The notes beneath the pieces are model-generated. The model did no database searches. It was not told where the DNA came from and saw only the letters and a list, made by a program, of their open reading frames with translations. Shown here piece by piece: positions 33,180 through 43,250 of a DNA stretch of 64,000 nt. A program made the position numbers and the translations under genes. How positions within the stretch are numbered: the stretch's first letter is position 1; each line of letters opens with the position of its first letter. The stretch is from Dermacentor variabilis. Its lineage: Eukaryota > Arthropoda > Arachnida > Ixodida > Ixodidae. The DNA lies in assembly GCF_050947875.1 (NCBI RefSeq), contig NC_134571.1, forward strand, positions 226,310,024 to 226,374,023, written 5' to 3'.

Positions 33180-33790
33180 GGAGGACGCTTAAGCTTCGCC
33201 TTCATGAGTGGAACGCGATAGCGTTATCGCACCCCGCTCGCACCGCCTACCAAACGCGCTACGCCAGCCACACGTCCCGATCGGCACAGATAGCCGGGCC
33301 GCGATGCGCCATGAAGGTGGATGCGATCATGGGGCGAGTGGCGCGCCGCGTGTCAGGGCAGCACCGCACATTGCCAGGAGGGGGTCTCCTGCGTTTGCCG
33401 CAAGATAGCTCTGCGTGTGCGCAGAGCGCAGAAAAATTGTAGCGGAAACGCACTTCGCTACTAGTGAAACTGCGACTTTTGTAAGTTACATGGTCCTAAT
33501 TACCGATACACACCGCAGTATAACTTTCTACGGCACGTTTCTAAGGCAACCCCACATCCACTAGAGACAATTTTGTCCCATTTTGAAGCAACGAACTCGT
33601 GGCTGAGTGGTAGCGTTTCCGTCTCACACTCCAGAGACCCTGGTTTCATTCCCACCATCCCATCTTGCAACATGTTTATTTTTTATTTATGAAGGGCCTT
33701 CTGGGATTTATCGCTCATGGCCAACGCCACTGACGCCGACACCAAGTTTTCTGCGACACGAGCTCCTTAACGCTGTCGCGTTAAAATAAA
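33180..33790 (+). mobile_element. Short element with tRNA-like promoter and inverted ends
   Basis: Near its right end it contains a tRNA-like segment (33600-33660: TGGCTGAGTGGTAGCG for the A box, GGTTTCATTCC for the B box). Its termini carry complementary words: AACGCGATAGCGTTA near 33210 and TAACGCTGTCGCGTT near 33770. It lies between the Gypsy integrase end and the polypurine tract, so it is probably a non-coding insertion. The short frames at 33208-33408 and 33607-33789 show no domain. No target duplication was found. Confidence 0.5.
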
Positions 33791-33896
33791 GTTTGTCAGC
33801 GTCCGAAAAAGGGTTTAAGACGCACCACGTGGACCACTTCAGATCGTGCGCGGCGCCGTTGTGAGTGGGAAATGCCGTCTGGCGCGACCTCATAGT

Positions 33897-34790
33897 TCAG
33901 TGCGCCAATACGTGGGATGACCTTGTAGGGACGAAATAGCGTCGCAACAGTTTCTCACTCAGTCCTCGTCGGCGTATCGGGGTCCATACCCAAACACGGT
34001 CGCCGGGCTGGTACTCGACGAAGCGTCGTCGGAGGTTGTAGTGTCGGCTGTCGGTACGCTGCTTCTTCTTGATCCGTAGGCGGGCGTGGTGTCGGGCTTC
34101 TTCGGCGCGCTGGAGATAGGTAGCGACGTCAAGATTCTCTTCGTCAGTGACGTGCGGCAGCATAGCGTTGAGCGTCGTCGTCGGGTTCCTGCCGTAAACC
34201 AGCTTAACCGGCGTGATGTGTGTTGTTTCTTCCACCGCCGTGTTGTAATCAAATGTTACGTACGGCAGGACGGCATCCCAGGTCTTGTGTTCGACGTCGA
34301 CGGACATTGCTAGCATATCGGCGAGGGTCTTGTTCAGGCGCTCCGTGAGACCATTCATCTGCGGTTGGTAGGCAGTTGTCCTCCTGTGGCTTGTTTGGCT
34401 TTATTGCAGAATGGCTTGGGTGAGCTCTGCTGTAAAAGCCGGTCCTCCGTCGGTGATGAAGACTTCTGGAGCACCATGTCGGAGCAGGATGTTCTCGACG
34501 AAAAATTTCGCCACTTCGACTGCGCTGCCTTTCGGTAGAGCTTTAGTTTCAGCGAAGCGGGTGAGATAGTCCGTCGCCACGACGATCCACTTATTTATGG
34601 AAGTTGATGTCGGAAACGGTACCAGCAAGTGCGTCCCGATCTGCTGAAAAGGTCGGTATGGAGGCTTGATCGGCAGCAGTAATCCCGCTGGCCTTGTCGG
34701 TGGTGTCTTGCGTCGCTGACAGTCTCGACATGTCTTGACGTAACGGGCGACATCGGCGGTTAGGCGTGGCTAGTAATACCTTTCTTGTAT
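33897..34790 (-). pseudogene. Gypsy integrase, broken
   Basis: Minus-strand frame 34628-34401 carries part of the catalytic core (WIVVATDYLTRFAETKALP, FITDGGPAF). After a frame break, 34358-33897 begins with NGLTERLNKTLADM, whose Glu is the third DDE residue. It continues with PYVTFDYNTAVEETTHITP, FVEYQPGDRVWVWTPIRRRG and the end of the core-binding region RRYF, just short of a normal GPY/F motif. The segment 34797-34591 contains RRDCQ..C-type zinc residues in a shifted frame. It would have joined element DNA to the genome, but it is not functional. Confidence 0.82.
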
Positions 34791-35528
34791 CCCCCATAGC
34801 GTCTGGGAGAAACCGAGGTGCCCAGCGGTCTGATCGTCATGTAGGGCGTACAGTACTTCTGGACGCAGCGCCGAGGGAACAACAAGAAGGTAGTTAGCGC
34901 GGACTGGTGAGAAGTTCTTCTTCACGAGTAGGTTGCTTTGAAGCGTGAACGAAGACAATCCGCGCTTCAGTGCCCTAGGGACAACGTCGGTGTGGCCTTC
35001 CAAATAATCGACGAGGCCTTTTAGCTCCGGGTCCGCTCGTTGCTGCTCAGCGAAGTCTTCCGCGCTTATTATTCCAAGGAAGGCGTCGTCATCCTCGTCG
35101 TCTTGCGGCGGCGGGTCAATGGAGGCGCGTGATAGGCATTCGGTATCTGAGTGTTTTCGTCCGGACTTGCAGGTTACAGCGATGTCGTATTCTTGTGGTC
35201 TGAGGCACCACCGCGCCAGCCGTCCTGAAGGGTCCTTTAATTTAGCCAGCCAACACAACACGTAATGGTGGCTGACCAATTTGAATGGCCTCCCATATTG
35301 GTAAGGGCGGAATTTTGCTGTAGCCCAAATGATGACGAGGCATTCCTTTTCAGTCGTAGAATAATTGGCTTCCGCTTTTGACAGCGACCGGATAGCATAA
35401 ACTATCACCCGTTCAAGTCCGTCTTTCCTCTGGACTAGGACGGCACCGAGGCCTAGGCTTCTGGCGTGACTGCTGATTTCGGTATCGGCGTCCCCGTCGA
35501 AGTGTGCAAGTACCGGCGGCGACTGCAT
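34770..35528 (-). pseudogene. Gypsy RNase H and integrase N-terminus
   Basis: A 252-codon open stretch. It reads SLGLGAVLVQRKDGLERVIVY, ANYSTTEKECLVIIWATAKF and FKLVSHHYVLCWLAKLKDP, the Gypsy RNase H in which the usual TDHH is SHHY. Then YDIAVTCKSGRKHSDTECLS marks the end of RNase H. The integrase HHCC region begins with VLYALHDDQTAGHLGF, giving the two His residues. The first stop is near 34770. It is continuous with the RT to its right after stops near 35530-35650. Confidence 0.82.
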
Positions 35529-35648
35529 GCGTCGTTTGAGTTCTTGAAATGCATCGGCCTGTTGCGTTTCTCACTTGAACTCGTCATCACATTTGCTTAG
35601 ATGTGTTAGCGGCTCCACGATGCGTGAAAAGTCCTTGACAAAGCGCCT

Positions 35649-36302
35649 CTAGTAGGCACACATGCCAAGGGATCTACGCACTGCCTTCTTGTCGATGGGC
35701 TGCGGGAACTTTGCGATGGCAGCTATCCTGTGCGGGTCGGGGCAGACTCCAGATTTGCTGATGAATTGGCCTAGAAAGAGAAGCTCCTCGTAAGCGAAGC
35801 GGCGCTTCTCCGGCTTCAGAGTAAGCCATGATGACCTGATGTCCTCTAGTACTGTTGCAAGCCGCCTAAGGTGATTGTCGAAATTTCCGGCGAAGACGAC
35901 GACGTCATCCAAGTATACGAGACAGGTCTGCCACTTAAATCCTGCTAAAACCGTGTCCATAACGCGCTGGAACGTCGCAGGCGCCGAGCACAGTTCGAAT
36001 GGCATAACCTTGAACTCGTAAAGGCCGTCTGGGGTGATGAAGGCGGTCTTTTCGCGATCTCGTTCGTCGACTTCTATTTGCCAATAGCCTGACTTGAGGT
36101 CCATCGACGAGAAGTATTTAGCGTTGCACAGCCGATCCAATGCGTCGTCTATTCCTGGGACTGGGTATACGTCTTTCTCCGTGATCTTGTTCGGACGAGG
36201 ATAATCGACGCAGAAATCTAGGGTTCCGTCCTTTTTCATCACCAAGACTAGAGGAGATGTCCACGGGCTTTTTGACGGCTGGATGATATCGTCGCGTAGC
36301 AT
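35649..36302 (-). pseudogene. Gypsy reverse transcriptase
   Basis: The open frame covers most of the RT palm and fingers: SPWTSPLVLVMKKDGTLDFC, then KYFSSMDLKSGYWQIEVDER (first catalytic Asp), FELCSAPATFQRVMDTVL and the YLDD catalytic box in CLVYLDDVVVFAG. It goes on to FLGQFISKSGVCPDP and stops after RSLGMCAY, where the frame would continue to the connection domain. This is the best-preserved part of the element. Upstream sequence to about 36720 belongs to the same polyprotein but is frameshifted. Confidence 0.88.
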
Positions 36303-36746
36303 TTGGTCGAGTTGGCGTTTTATAGCCTCACGTTCTCGCGTAGAAACTCGATAAGGGCTCTGGCGGAGTGCTCGAACACACTCTTCGATTATTACGCGAT
36401 GCTTTGCGACTGGCGTTTGTCGAATTCTTTATGACGACGAAAAGCAGTCTTTGTATCGTCGAAGTAAACTTTTGAGCTGTTGTTGCTTAATCATGGGGAG
36501 ACTTGGACTTATGTCGACGTCTAGTTCGGGAACTACGGTCGTCGGGGTAGATGCGGCAGAATCCTAAAGGACAAACGCATTGCTGGCTTCCAGAATTTCC
36601 TCGATGTATGCGATCGTCCTGTCTTTGCTGATGTCCTTGAACTCCTGGCTGTAGTTTTTCAGCCACACTTTCGTGCTTTCTCCGTGCAGTCGACCGATTG
36701 CTCTTGCAACGCAAATTTCGCGATCGAGCAGTAGACGTTTGTCGCC

Positions 36747-37247
36747 TTAAATGACGCCTTCTACGTCAGCAGGTGTTTCGGTGCCGACCGAAATAACAAT
36801 GCTGGAGCGAGACGGGATGCTGACTTGATCTTCGAGCACACTCAAGGCGCGGTAACCAGGAAGGCTCTCCGGCGGTGTCGCTTGATCTTCCCACAGCGTT
36901 ATTGACTTCGACCTCAGGTCGATGATTGCGCCGTGTTGGTTCAGGAAGTCCATGCGAAGAATGACGTCTCGTGAACACTGTTGGAGGATAACGAAGGTGG
37001 CAGGGTAAGTCCGGTCGTGATTGGTAATTCTTGCCGTGTAGATTCCAGTCGGCGTGATGAGGTGTCCTCCAGCTGTCCGAATTTTAGGGCCTTCCCATGT
37101 AGTCTTAAATTTCTTCAACTGGGCGGCGATGTGTGCACTCATGACAGAGTAATCAGCCCCTACGTCCACTAACGCGGTAACTGCGTGGCCGTCGAGAAGC
37201 ACGTCGAGGTCGGTGGTTCTTTGTCTGGCGTCTTGGCGTAGGATCAC
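36747..37247 (-). pseudogene. Gypsy retropepsin-type protease with altered active site
   Basis: It reads DLDVLLDGHAVTALVDVGAD, YSVMSAHIAAQL, then GIYTARITNHDRTYPATFVI and SRDVILRMDFLNQHGAIIDL. The active site is Asp-Val-Gly-Ala instead of Asp-Thr/Ser-Gly-Ala (Val codon at 37161-37163, read on the minus strand). The later ILG.DFL motif has Arg for Gly. The catalytic Asp itself (37164-37166) is kept. Length and order fit the protease between gag and RT. Confidence 0.85.
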
Positions 37248-37448
37248 GGCTGCGTCGTATTGAACTGAAGTTGGAACGTCGCGTCGTCAAGTCGTCTTTC
37301 GTCGGCGTAGTCTTGGCTTCCTGACTTCGTCGGGACGGCGGCGTGTCGCTATTATGTCGTCGAGGTGGTCTCTTCGTCGTCTTCGTCGGCGGCGGAGGAT
37401 CTTCGTCAGTTCGACGAACAGCAACCCCACCTTCATCGGTTGCTGCTT

Positions 37449-38479
37449 TTAGTTATCCGGATATGGGCTGACGGACCGGCCCCGGGCTGGGCTAGAGTAT
37501 GATCGTCGTTGCGGCGACAGGTAGCGGCGTGGTGACGGCGAACGGGACGGTCGTCGAGGGCTCCAATGAGTGGCGGCGAGGTAGTTGGCGATATCGCGAG
37601 GTCGTTCGCCAATCTGTGGTCGCGGCGCGTTAACGGCGAACCCTCGGAGTCCCATCTCCCGGTATGGGCATCGGCGGTACATCTGCCGGGCTTCTCCGCA
37701 GTGATAGCAAAGCGGACGGTTGTCAGAGGCGCGCCAAATGTCACTCTTCCTTGGAACGGCGCGTGAGGTGACGGCTTGGCGTGTTGGCGGCGGGGGTGGT
37801 GGTGGACGACGGAACTGCGTCGTCATTGGGCTCTGCCCTGGGCGCGGAATGGGAGCGTGACGGCGGGCTACAGCGGCGTATGTCATCGCTTGCGGCTGAG
37901 GCTGTGGCGATTCAGGGCCTATTCCGAGTTGTTGTTGGAGCTCCTCACGTACGGCGTCGGCAGTCGAAGCCACTTGAGGCTGTTATGAAGGCAACAGCTT
38001 CTGTCGTTCTTCCCGCACGACCACTCGGATAGTCTCGCGCAGGTCTTCGGTGGCCAGTGACTGAGCCCCAGCGTAGTTTGTCGAATTCGTGTGGCGGTTG
38101 AATTGCCGGTTCCGCATTTCCCCTCGATGCTTGTGGCCTCGCGAAGAAACTCGTCGGCGGTCTTCGGTGGGCTTCGTACCATTCCGGCGAAAAGTTCCTC
38201 CTTTACAACACGCATCAGGAAGCCGCTTCGGAAAAGGTCCCAAGTCGTTAAGGTGGCTTCTCAGTTCTCGAACCACGTCCTGGCAGCGTCTTCCAATGCG
38301 AAGAAGACATGTCGCACTTTGTCATCGCTGTTCCAGCTGTTAAATGAAGCGACCCTCTCATACGTCTCAAGCCAGGTTTCCGGGTCCTCGAATGTTGAAC
38401 CGCGGAACGTAGCTGGCTCCCTGGGCTGCTGCAGCACGATGGGGGACGCTGGGGCTGCCATTGGGCTTGCCTTGGCCAC
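37449..38479 (-). pseudogene. Gypsy gag, broken
   Basis: It starts near 38479 with ATFRGSTFEDPETWLETYER, NSWNSDDKVRHVFFALEDAA and RTWFEN, the capsid N-terminal pattern also seen at 5.3 kb. Frame changes follow near 38260 and 37975. The last part (37973-37449) has a nucleocapsid knuckle reading CYHCGEARQMYRRC, in which the Gly-His of CCHC is Arg-Gln. It ends in an Arg/Ser/Pro-rich tail (RPSRSPSPRRYLSPQRR). It would have formed the particle shell. Confidence 0.8.
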
Positions 38480-38630
38480 AATCTTCTTGGTCTTCTCAGG
38501 TAGAAATCCGTGCTCCGGGGGAAGCTGTTGAAGACGGCGGCTTGCTCAATGGTCCGGGACTACGTTGGTGTTCTCTTTGCGGTCCGGGCTTGGATCACGT
38601 CTTGTCGGAGGCGTCCGGTACATGAATGAA

Positions 38631-38644
38631 AAGCACCTCCACCA
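38631..38644 (-). other. Primer-binding site of the Gypsy element
   Basis: On the minus strand TGGTGGAGGTGCTT lies two bases after the end of the 5' LTR. It begins TGG, as expected for pairing with a tRNA 3' end (CCA). The tRNA species was not identified. Confidence 0.6.
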
Positions 38645-38646
38645 GA

Positions 38647-39068
38647 TGTCACGTGGTAGTGACGTTGAAGAACACAGAAGCAATACTGTGAAAAACAAAA
38701 CTAACTTTTATTGGGTGAACCTGTGCCCACAAAAACAGGCTACGCTTATAGCACAACGATAGCTGCGAACACGGTCGGCGATCGTCGAAAATCTGTTCGG
38801 CGGGTCAAGCGTGTCCGCTTTTATACATCAGTCGTCGAATTTTCCAGAGTAATCGCTGGGACCCGCGTGCCTTCTGCAACGTTCTACATTATTCGCGTCG
38901 CGTACACATGCGATCAGATTGTATAAGGTTCCGTCACAGACAGCGGATGAAAGCATAGATAACATTCCAGAAACTTCCGATACATGCAGGCGTGTCGTGC
39001 GCTGTACGATAACATTTCTCAGGCGGTGAAATGTTTCGCCCGATAAAGACAAACAAGTACACGTGTCA
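38647..39068 (-). repeat. Gypsy 5' LTR, intact
   Basis: 422 bases, TGTCACGTGG to ACGTGTCA in plus-strand reading. On the minus strand it carries a TATAAAAG box (near 38818-38825) and AATAAAAG (near 38706-38713). Confidence 0.9.
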
Positions 39069-40023
39069 ATAACGTGATGACGACAGCATAATGAGAATCA
39101 GATGGCAAAGCTTGCATGACGACGATGCAATGACCACCCTGGCATCACGACCAAGAACACATACCTAGTGGTCAAAACTAGCCGCCTGTTTTGGGCTCCT
39201 GATGGCGCTTGGAATGCTTTACAACGGCATGAAGAAAGTTACAAGGCAAAACTGGAATGACGATGACAAAATGACCACGATGGCATCACGACTAGAATCA
39301 CAGTGGTCCAAGATATTAAGCAACTTGAGCCACAGAGTCGGCCTAGAATGCGGGATGACGACGGCATGACAAGCATCAGATTACGAAACTGGAATGGCAG
39401 CCATGTCACGTCAATGATGGGAGGAAGACGACAGTAAGGCAACGGATGTTTACAAGCGATTGATTTGCGACTGCGATTGATTTGCGACGAAGACTATAGC
39501 TTGAAAATGGCGGCCGAGTATCGCGACTGAATGACGACAGCATAATTAAAAAGAGAATAACGAAGAATAAATAGTTACGATTGGGTTTACATTTCTCATG
39601 TGATAAAGATAATAAAATAATACGTGACAACGACGGCTTCACGGCAATAGTGAAACGATGACTGTGACGGCGATTGCATGGCGAATACGTCATGACTACA
39701 GTCGAACGACGAATCTGATGACTGTGGAACGACCGCGACGACTTAACGGCAGTGGTATGAAGATTAATGCATAACGACTGTGTAACAGCGACAAGCGTGG
39801 CAATGACGGTATGGCAAGAGTCGGATGAGAAAGCTTGAATGACAATGCAACGACCACGAGGGTCTCACGACCTACCTTTTGGACTACACTATTAGACAAC
39901 TACTGAGTTGGCATGGAAGGCATCATGGCCAGAGTCACGTGATGATGCTGGAATGACGACGACGAATTGTCATGACTACTACGAGCACATACGCAGGGGC
40001 TTGGGCTTGGGTCATTAGGTCGG
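39069..40023. repeat. Degenerate GATGACGACGGCAT-type array, right part
   Basis: It continues the array interrupted at 29270. Typical words are ATGACGACGGCATGA and GATGACTGTGGA. No coding sequence is recognised; frames on the minus strand (39239-39899) are by-products of the repeat. Confidence 0.7.
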
Positions 40024-40066
40024 CTAGATAGATAGATAGATAGATAGATAGACGGCATGGCCACAA

Positions 40067-40267
40067 TTAGTACATGACCGGGGTTGTTGGAGAAGTATGG
40101 GAGAGGCCTTTGCCCTGCAGTGGGCGTAACCAGGCTGAATGAACTGTCCCTGCAAACTTCCTAATCCCATCCGCCCACCTAACTTTCTGCCGCCCTCTGC
40201 TACGCTTCCCTTCCCTTGGAATCCATTCTGTAACTCTTAATGACCATCGGTTATCATCCCTCCTCAC
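40067..40267 (-). pseudogene. RTE C-terminal segment
   Basis: Continues the RT frame after a frameshift at an A-rich Lys run near 40285. It contains the conserved Trp/Arg-rich tail of RTE proteins (DNRWSLRVTEW, RGRQKVRW). Its function in the family is not well defined; it may aid nucleic acid binding. A related segment is seen on the plus strand at 51840-51950. Confidence 0.75.
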
Positions 40268-40288
40268 TACGTGTCCTGCTCATGCCCC

Positions 40289-41077
40289 CTATTTCTTTTT
40301 CTTGATTTCAACTAAGATATCATTGACTCGCGTTTGTTCCCTCACGCAATCTGCTCTTTTCTTATCCCTTAACGTTACACCTATCATTCTTCTTTCCATA
40401 GCTCGTTGCGTCGTCCTCAATTTAAGCAGAACCCTTTTCGTAAGCCTCCAAGTTTCTGCCCCGTACGTGAGTACTGGTAAGACACAGCTGTTATAAACTT
40501 TTCTCTTGAGGGATAATGGTAACCTGCTGTTCATGATATGAGAATGCCTGCCAAACGCACCCCCGCCCATTCTTATTCTTCTGATTATTTCATTCTCATG
40601 ATCCGGATCCGCAGTCACCACCTGTCCTAAGTAGATATATTCCCTTACCACTTCCAGTGCCTCACCACCTATCGTAAACCGCTGTTCTCTTGCGAGACAG
40701 TTAAACATTACTTTAGTTTTCTGCAGATTAATTTTTAGGCCCACCCTCCGGCTTTGCCTCTCCAGGTCAGTGAGCATGCATTGCAGTTGGTCCCCTGAGT
40801 TACTGAGCAAGGCAATATCATCAGCGAATCGCAAGTTACTAAGGTATTCTTCATTAACTCTTATCCCCAATTCTTCCCAATCCAGGTCTCGGCATACCTC
40901 CTGTAAACACGCTGTGAATAGCATTGGTGAGATCGTATCTCCCTGTCTGACGCCTTTCCTTATTGGAATTTCGTTGCTTTCTTTATGGAGGACTACGGTG
41001 GCTGTGGAGCCGCTATAGATATTTTTCAGTATTTTTATATACGGCTCGTCTACACCCTGATTCCGCAATGCCTCCAT
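40289..41077 (-). pseudogene. RTE reverse transcriptase, second half
   Basis: A 262-codon open frame. It includes KGVRQGDTISPMLFTACLQE, the catalytic box NLRFADDIALLSNSG, LKINLQKTKVMFNC and VREYIYLGQVVTADPDHENE, then the thumb and SCVLPVLTYGAETWRLTKRV. It ends at a Lys run where the frame slips. The first catalytic Asp lies upstream in FIDYEKAFD near 41130. Except for the two flanking breaks, this part looks well preserved. Confidence 0.88.
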
Positions 41078-41224
41078 GACTGCTGAGGTATCGAGTATAT
41101 CAAACGCTTTCTCGTAATCAATGAAAGCTATATATAAAGGTTGGTTATATTCCGCACATTTTTTTATCGCCTCATTGATAGTGTGAATATGGTCTATTTT
41201 TGAGTAGCCTTTACGGAATCCTGC

Positions 41225-42256
41225 CTAGTCCTTTGGTTGACGGAAGTCTAAGGTGTTCCTGATTCTATTTGCAATTACCTTAGTAAATACTTTGTAGGCA
41301 ACGGATAGCAAGCTGATCGGTCTATAATTTTTCAAGTCTTTGGCGTCCCCTTTCTGATGGATTAGGATTATGTTAGCGTTTTTCCAAGATTCCGGTATAC
41401 TCGTAGTCATGAGGCATTGCGTACACAGAGTGGCCAGTTTCTCTAGAACAATCTGCCCACCATCCTTCAACAAATCTGCTATTACCTGGTCCTCCCCAGC
41501 TGCCTTCCCCCTTTGCATAGCTCCCATGCCTTTCTTTACTTCTTCCGGCGTTACCTGTGGGATTTCGAATTCTTCTAGACTATTATCTCTTCTATTATCG
41601 TCGTGGGTGCCACTAGTACTGCGTAAATATCTATAGAACTCCTCAGCCACATGAACTATCTCATCCATATTGGTAATAATATTGCCGGCTTTGTCTCTTA
41701 ACGCATACATCTGATTCTTGCCAATTCCTAGTTTCTTCTTCACTGCTTTTAGGCTTCCTCCGTTCCTGAGAGCATGTTCAATTCTATTCATATTATACTT
41801 CCTTATGTCTGCTGTCTTACGCTTGTTGATTAACTTCGAAAAGTCCGCCAGTTCTATTGTAGCTGTAGGGTTAGAGGCTTTCATACATTGGCGTTTCTTG
41901 GTCAGATCTTTAGTCTCCTGCGATAGCTTACTGGTATACTGTCTAACGGAGTTACCACCAACTTCTATTGCGCACTCCTTAATGATGCCCACAAGATTGT
42001 CGTTCACTGCTTCAACACTATGGTCCTCTTCCTGAGTTAAAACCGCATACCTGTTCTGTAGCTTGATCTGGAACTCCTCTATTTTCCCTCTTAGCTCTAA
42101 CTCATTGATCGGCTTCTTATGTACTAGTTTCTTCCGTTCCCTCCTCAGGTCGAGGCTAATTCGAGTTCTTACCATCCTATGGTCACAGCAGCGCACCTTG
42201 CTGAGCACGTCCACATCTTGTATGATACCATGGTTAGCGCAGAGTATGAAGTCCAT
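41225..42256 (-). pseudogene. RTE endonuclease end, linker and RT start
   Basis: A 343-codon open frame. It begins with the endonuclease end (MDFILCANHGIIQDVDVLSK, DHRMVRTRISL), continues through a charged linker and reaches the RT fingers (ANIILIHQKGDAKDLKNYRP, ISLLSVAYKV). It stops at a TAG (41225-41227, minus) where the copy at 1-1155 has CAG, so this is a simple nonsense change. The AGFRKGYS motif follows directly after the stop. Confidence 0.88.
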
Positions 42257-42530
42257 TTCATTTTTACTCTCGCCATTCGGGCTCCTCCAAGTCTACTTTC
42301 GGCTATCCCGCTTGCGGAAGAAGGTATTGATTATCCGCATATTATTCTGTTCCGCAAGCTCTACCAATAACTCTCCCCTGCTATTCCTAGTGCTTATGCC
42401 ATATTCCCCCACTGCCTTGTCTCCAGCCTGCTTCTTGCCTACCTTCTACTTTGGCATTCAGGTCGCCCATCACTATGGTTTATTTTGTTTTGACTTTACC
42501 CATCGCCGATTCCACGTCTTCATAGAAGCT

Positions 42531-42887
42531 TTAGACTTCCTGGTCATCATGACTGGATGTAGGGGCGTAGACCTGTACAACCTTCATTTTGTACCTCTTA
42601 TTAAGTTTCACAACAACACCTGCCACCCTCTCGTTAATGCTATAGAATTCCTGTATGTTACCAGCTATATTCTTATTAACCAGGAATGCGACTCCTAGTT
42701 CTCGTCTCTCCGCTAAGCCCCGGTAGCACAGGACGTGCCCGCTTTTTAGCACTGTATATGCTTCTTTTGGCCTTCGAACTTCACTGAGCCCTATTATATC
42801 CCATTTACTGCCCTCTAATTCCTCCAATAGTACTGCTAGACTCGCGTCAGTAGATAACGTTCTAGCGTTAAACGTTGCCAGGTTCAT
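42531..42887 (-). pseudogene. RTE APE-type endonuclease, N-terminal part
   Basis: Starts MNLATFNARTLSTDASLAVL, the Asn of TFNAR being a metal or DNA contact. It includes DIIGLSEVRRPKEAY, with the Glu of the catalytic site, LGVAFLVNKNI and VVQVYAPTSSHDDQEV, where the frame breaks. It nicks target DNA in the family. The missing middle (42260-42530) is present in other frames. Confidence 0.85.
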
Positions 42888-43009
42888 ATTCCAATGGCGG
42901 GCTGTCTGGAGCCAGGGATTCTTAGCACCCTCTGCTGCTTCGCAGGTCTGACCGCCGCGTGGTCAGTTCCTGCGCAGCTGCTGGGGACTGAGGGCCGGGG
43001 TTTGATTGT

Positions 43010-43250
43010 TGTATTCATATAGGAGGTTGTGGCCAAGTACTACCAGGGTAGCCAATCCTGCTCTGGTGAGGGTGAGAGTTACCGGTTCTGGTCACCGGGA
43101 TCAGGCCACACTCCAGGCCTGTTTATGCAATTTTATCAACACGCGGATTTCTTTTAATCCGGTGGAAAATTGCGCGGCACCGGGATTCGAACCACGGACA
43201 TCTTGCACGCGAGGCGGGTGTTCTACCTCTACGCCACCTCTACGCTCCTA
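43010..43250 (-). mobile_element. tRNA-Gly-like sequence upstream of the RTE element
   Basis: Read on the minus strand from about 43245: GGTGGCGTAGAGGTAGAACA (A box), CGCCTCGCGTGC at the anticodon-loop position, and GTGGTTCGAATCCCGG (B box), with spacing close to tRNA-Gly. About 160 further bases follow, and then about 120 bases more to the RTE endonuclease start at 42887. It may be a separate SINE, or a pol III-type 5' leader of the RTE. It is not a true tRNA gene: the acceptor stem does not pair well and there is no terminator. Confidence 0.6.

Larger units (their letters stand above)
29270..39068 (-). mobile_element. Ty3/Gypsy LTR retrotransposon, complete layout, 3' LTR split
   Basis: Read on the minus strand: 5' LTR (39068-38647), primer-binding site, gag, protease, RT, RNase H, integrase, a tRNA-like insertion, polypurine tract, and 3' LTR (33088-29270) that is interrupted by a Penelope-like element. 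The RT-before-integrase order and the domain sequences place it in Ty3/Gypsy. No env or chromodomain is seen. The two LTRs differ at roughly one base in ten by eye, so the insertion is old. The target duplication is unclear (ATAT left, ATAA right). All coding parts carry stops or frameshifts. Confidence 0.9.
40024..42887 (-). mobile_element. RTE-clade LINE, near full length with (TATC)n tail
   Basis: On the minus strand: APE endonuclease (42887-42531 and on), a linker shared with 1-1155, RT (41225 down to 40289), and the RTE-type C-terminal segment (40267-40067, MRRDDNRWSLRVTEWIPREG, RGRQKVRWADGIRKF). It ends in a tetranucleotide tail (plus strand AGATAGATAGATAGATAGAT, 40024-40052). Single-ORF layout and a short tandem tail fit RTE. 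It is non-autonomous because of frameshifts and a stop at 41225-41227. Confidence 0.88.

Noticed and set aside
29270..39068. Clear target duplication of the Gypsy element
   Set aside because: The flanking bases ATAT and ATAA match only in part, and the flanks are repetitive.
40024..42887. RTE element as a horizontally acquired BovB from a reptile host
   Set aside because: Ticks are known carriers of BovB, but nothing visible separates this copy from ordinary arthropod RTE elements, and three pieces of different age argue for a resident family. A phylogeny would decide.
43185..43250. Genuine tRNA-Gly or tRNA-Ala gene
   Set aside because: The acceptor stem pairs poorly and the sequence runs directly into a repeat body without a T-run terminator.
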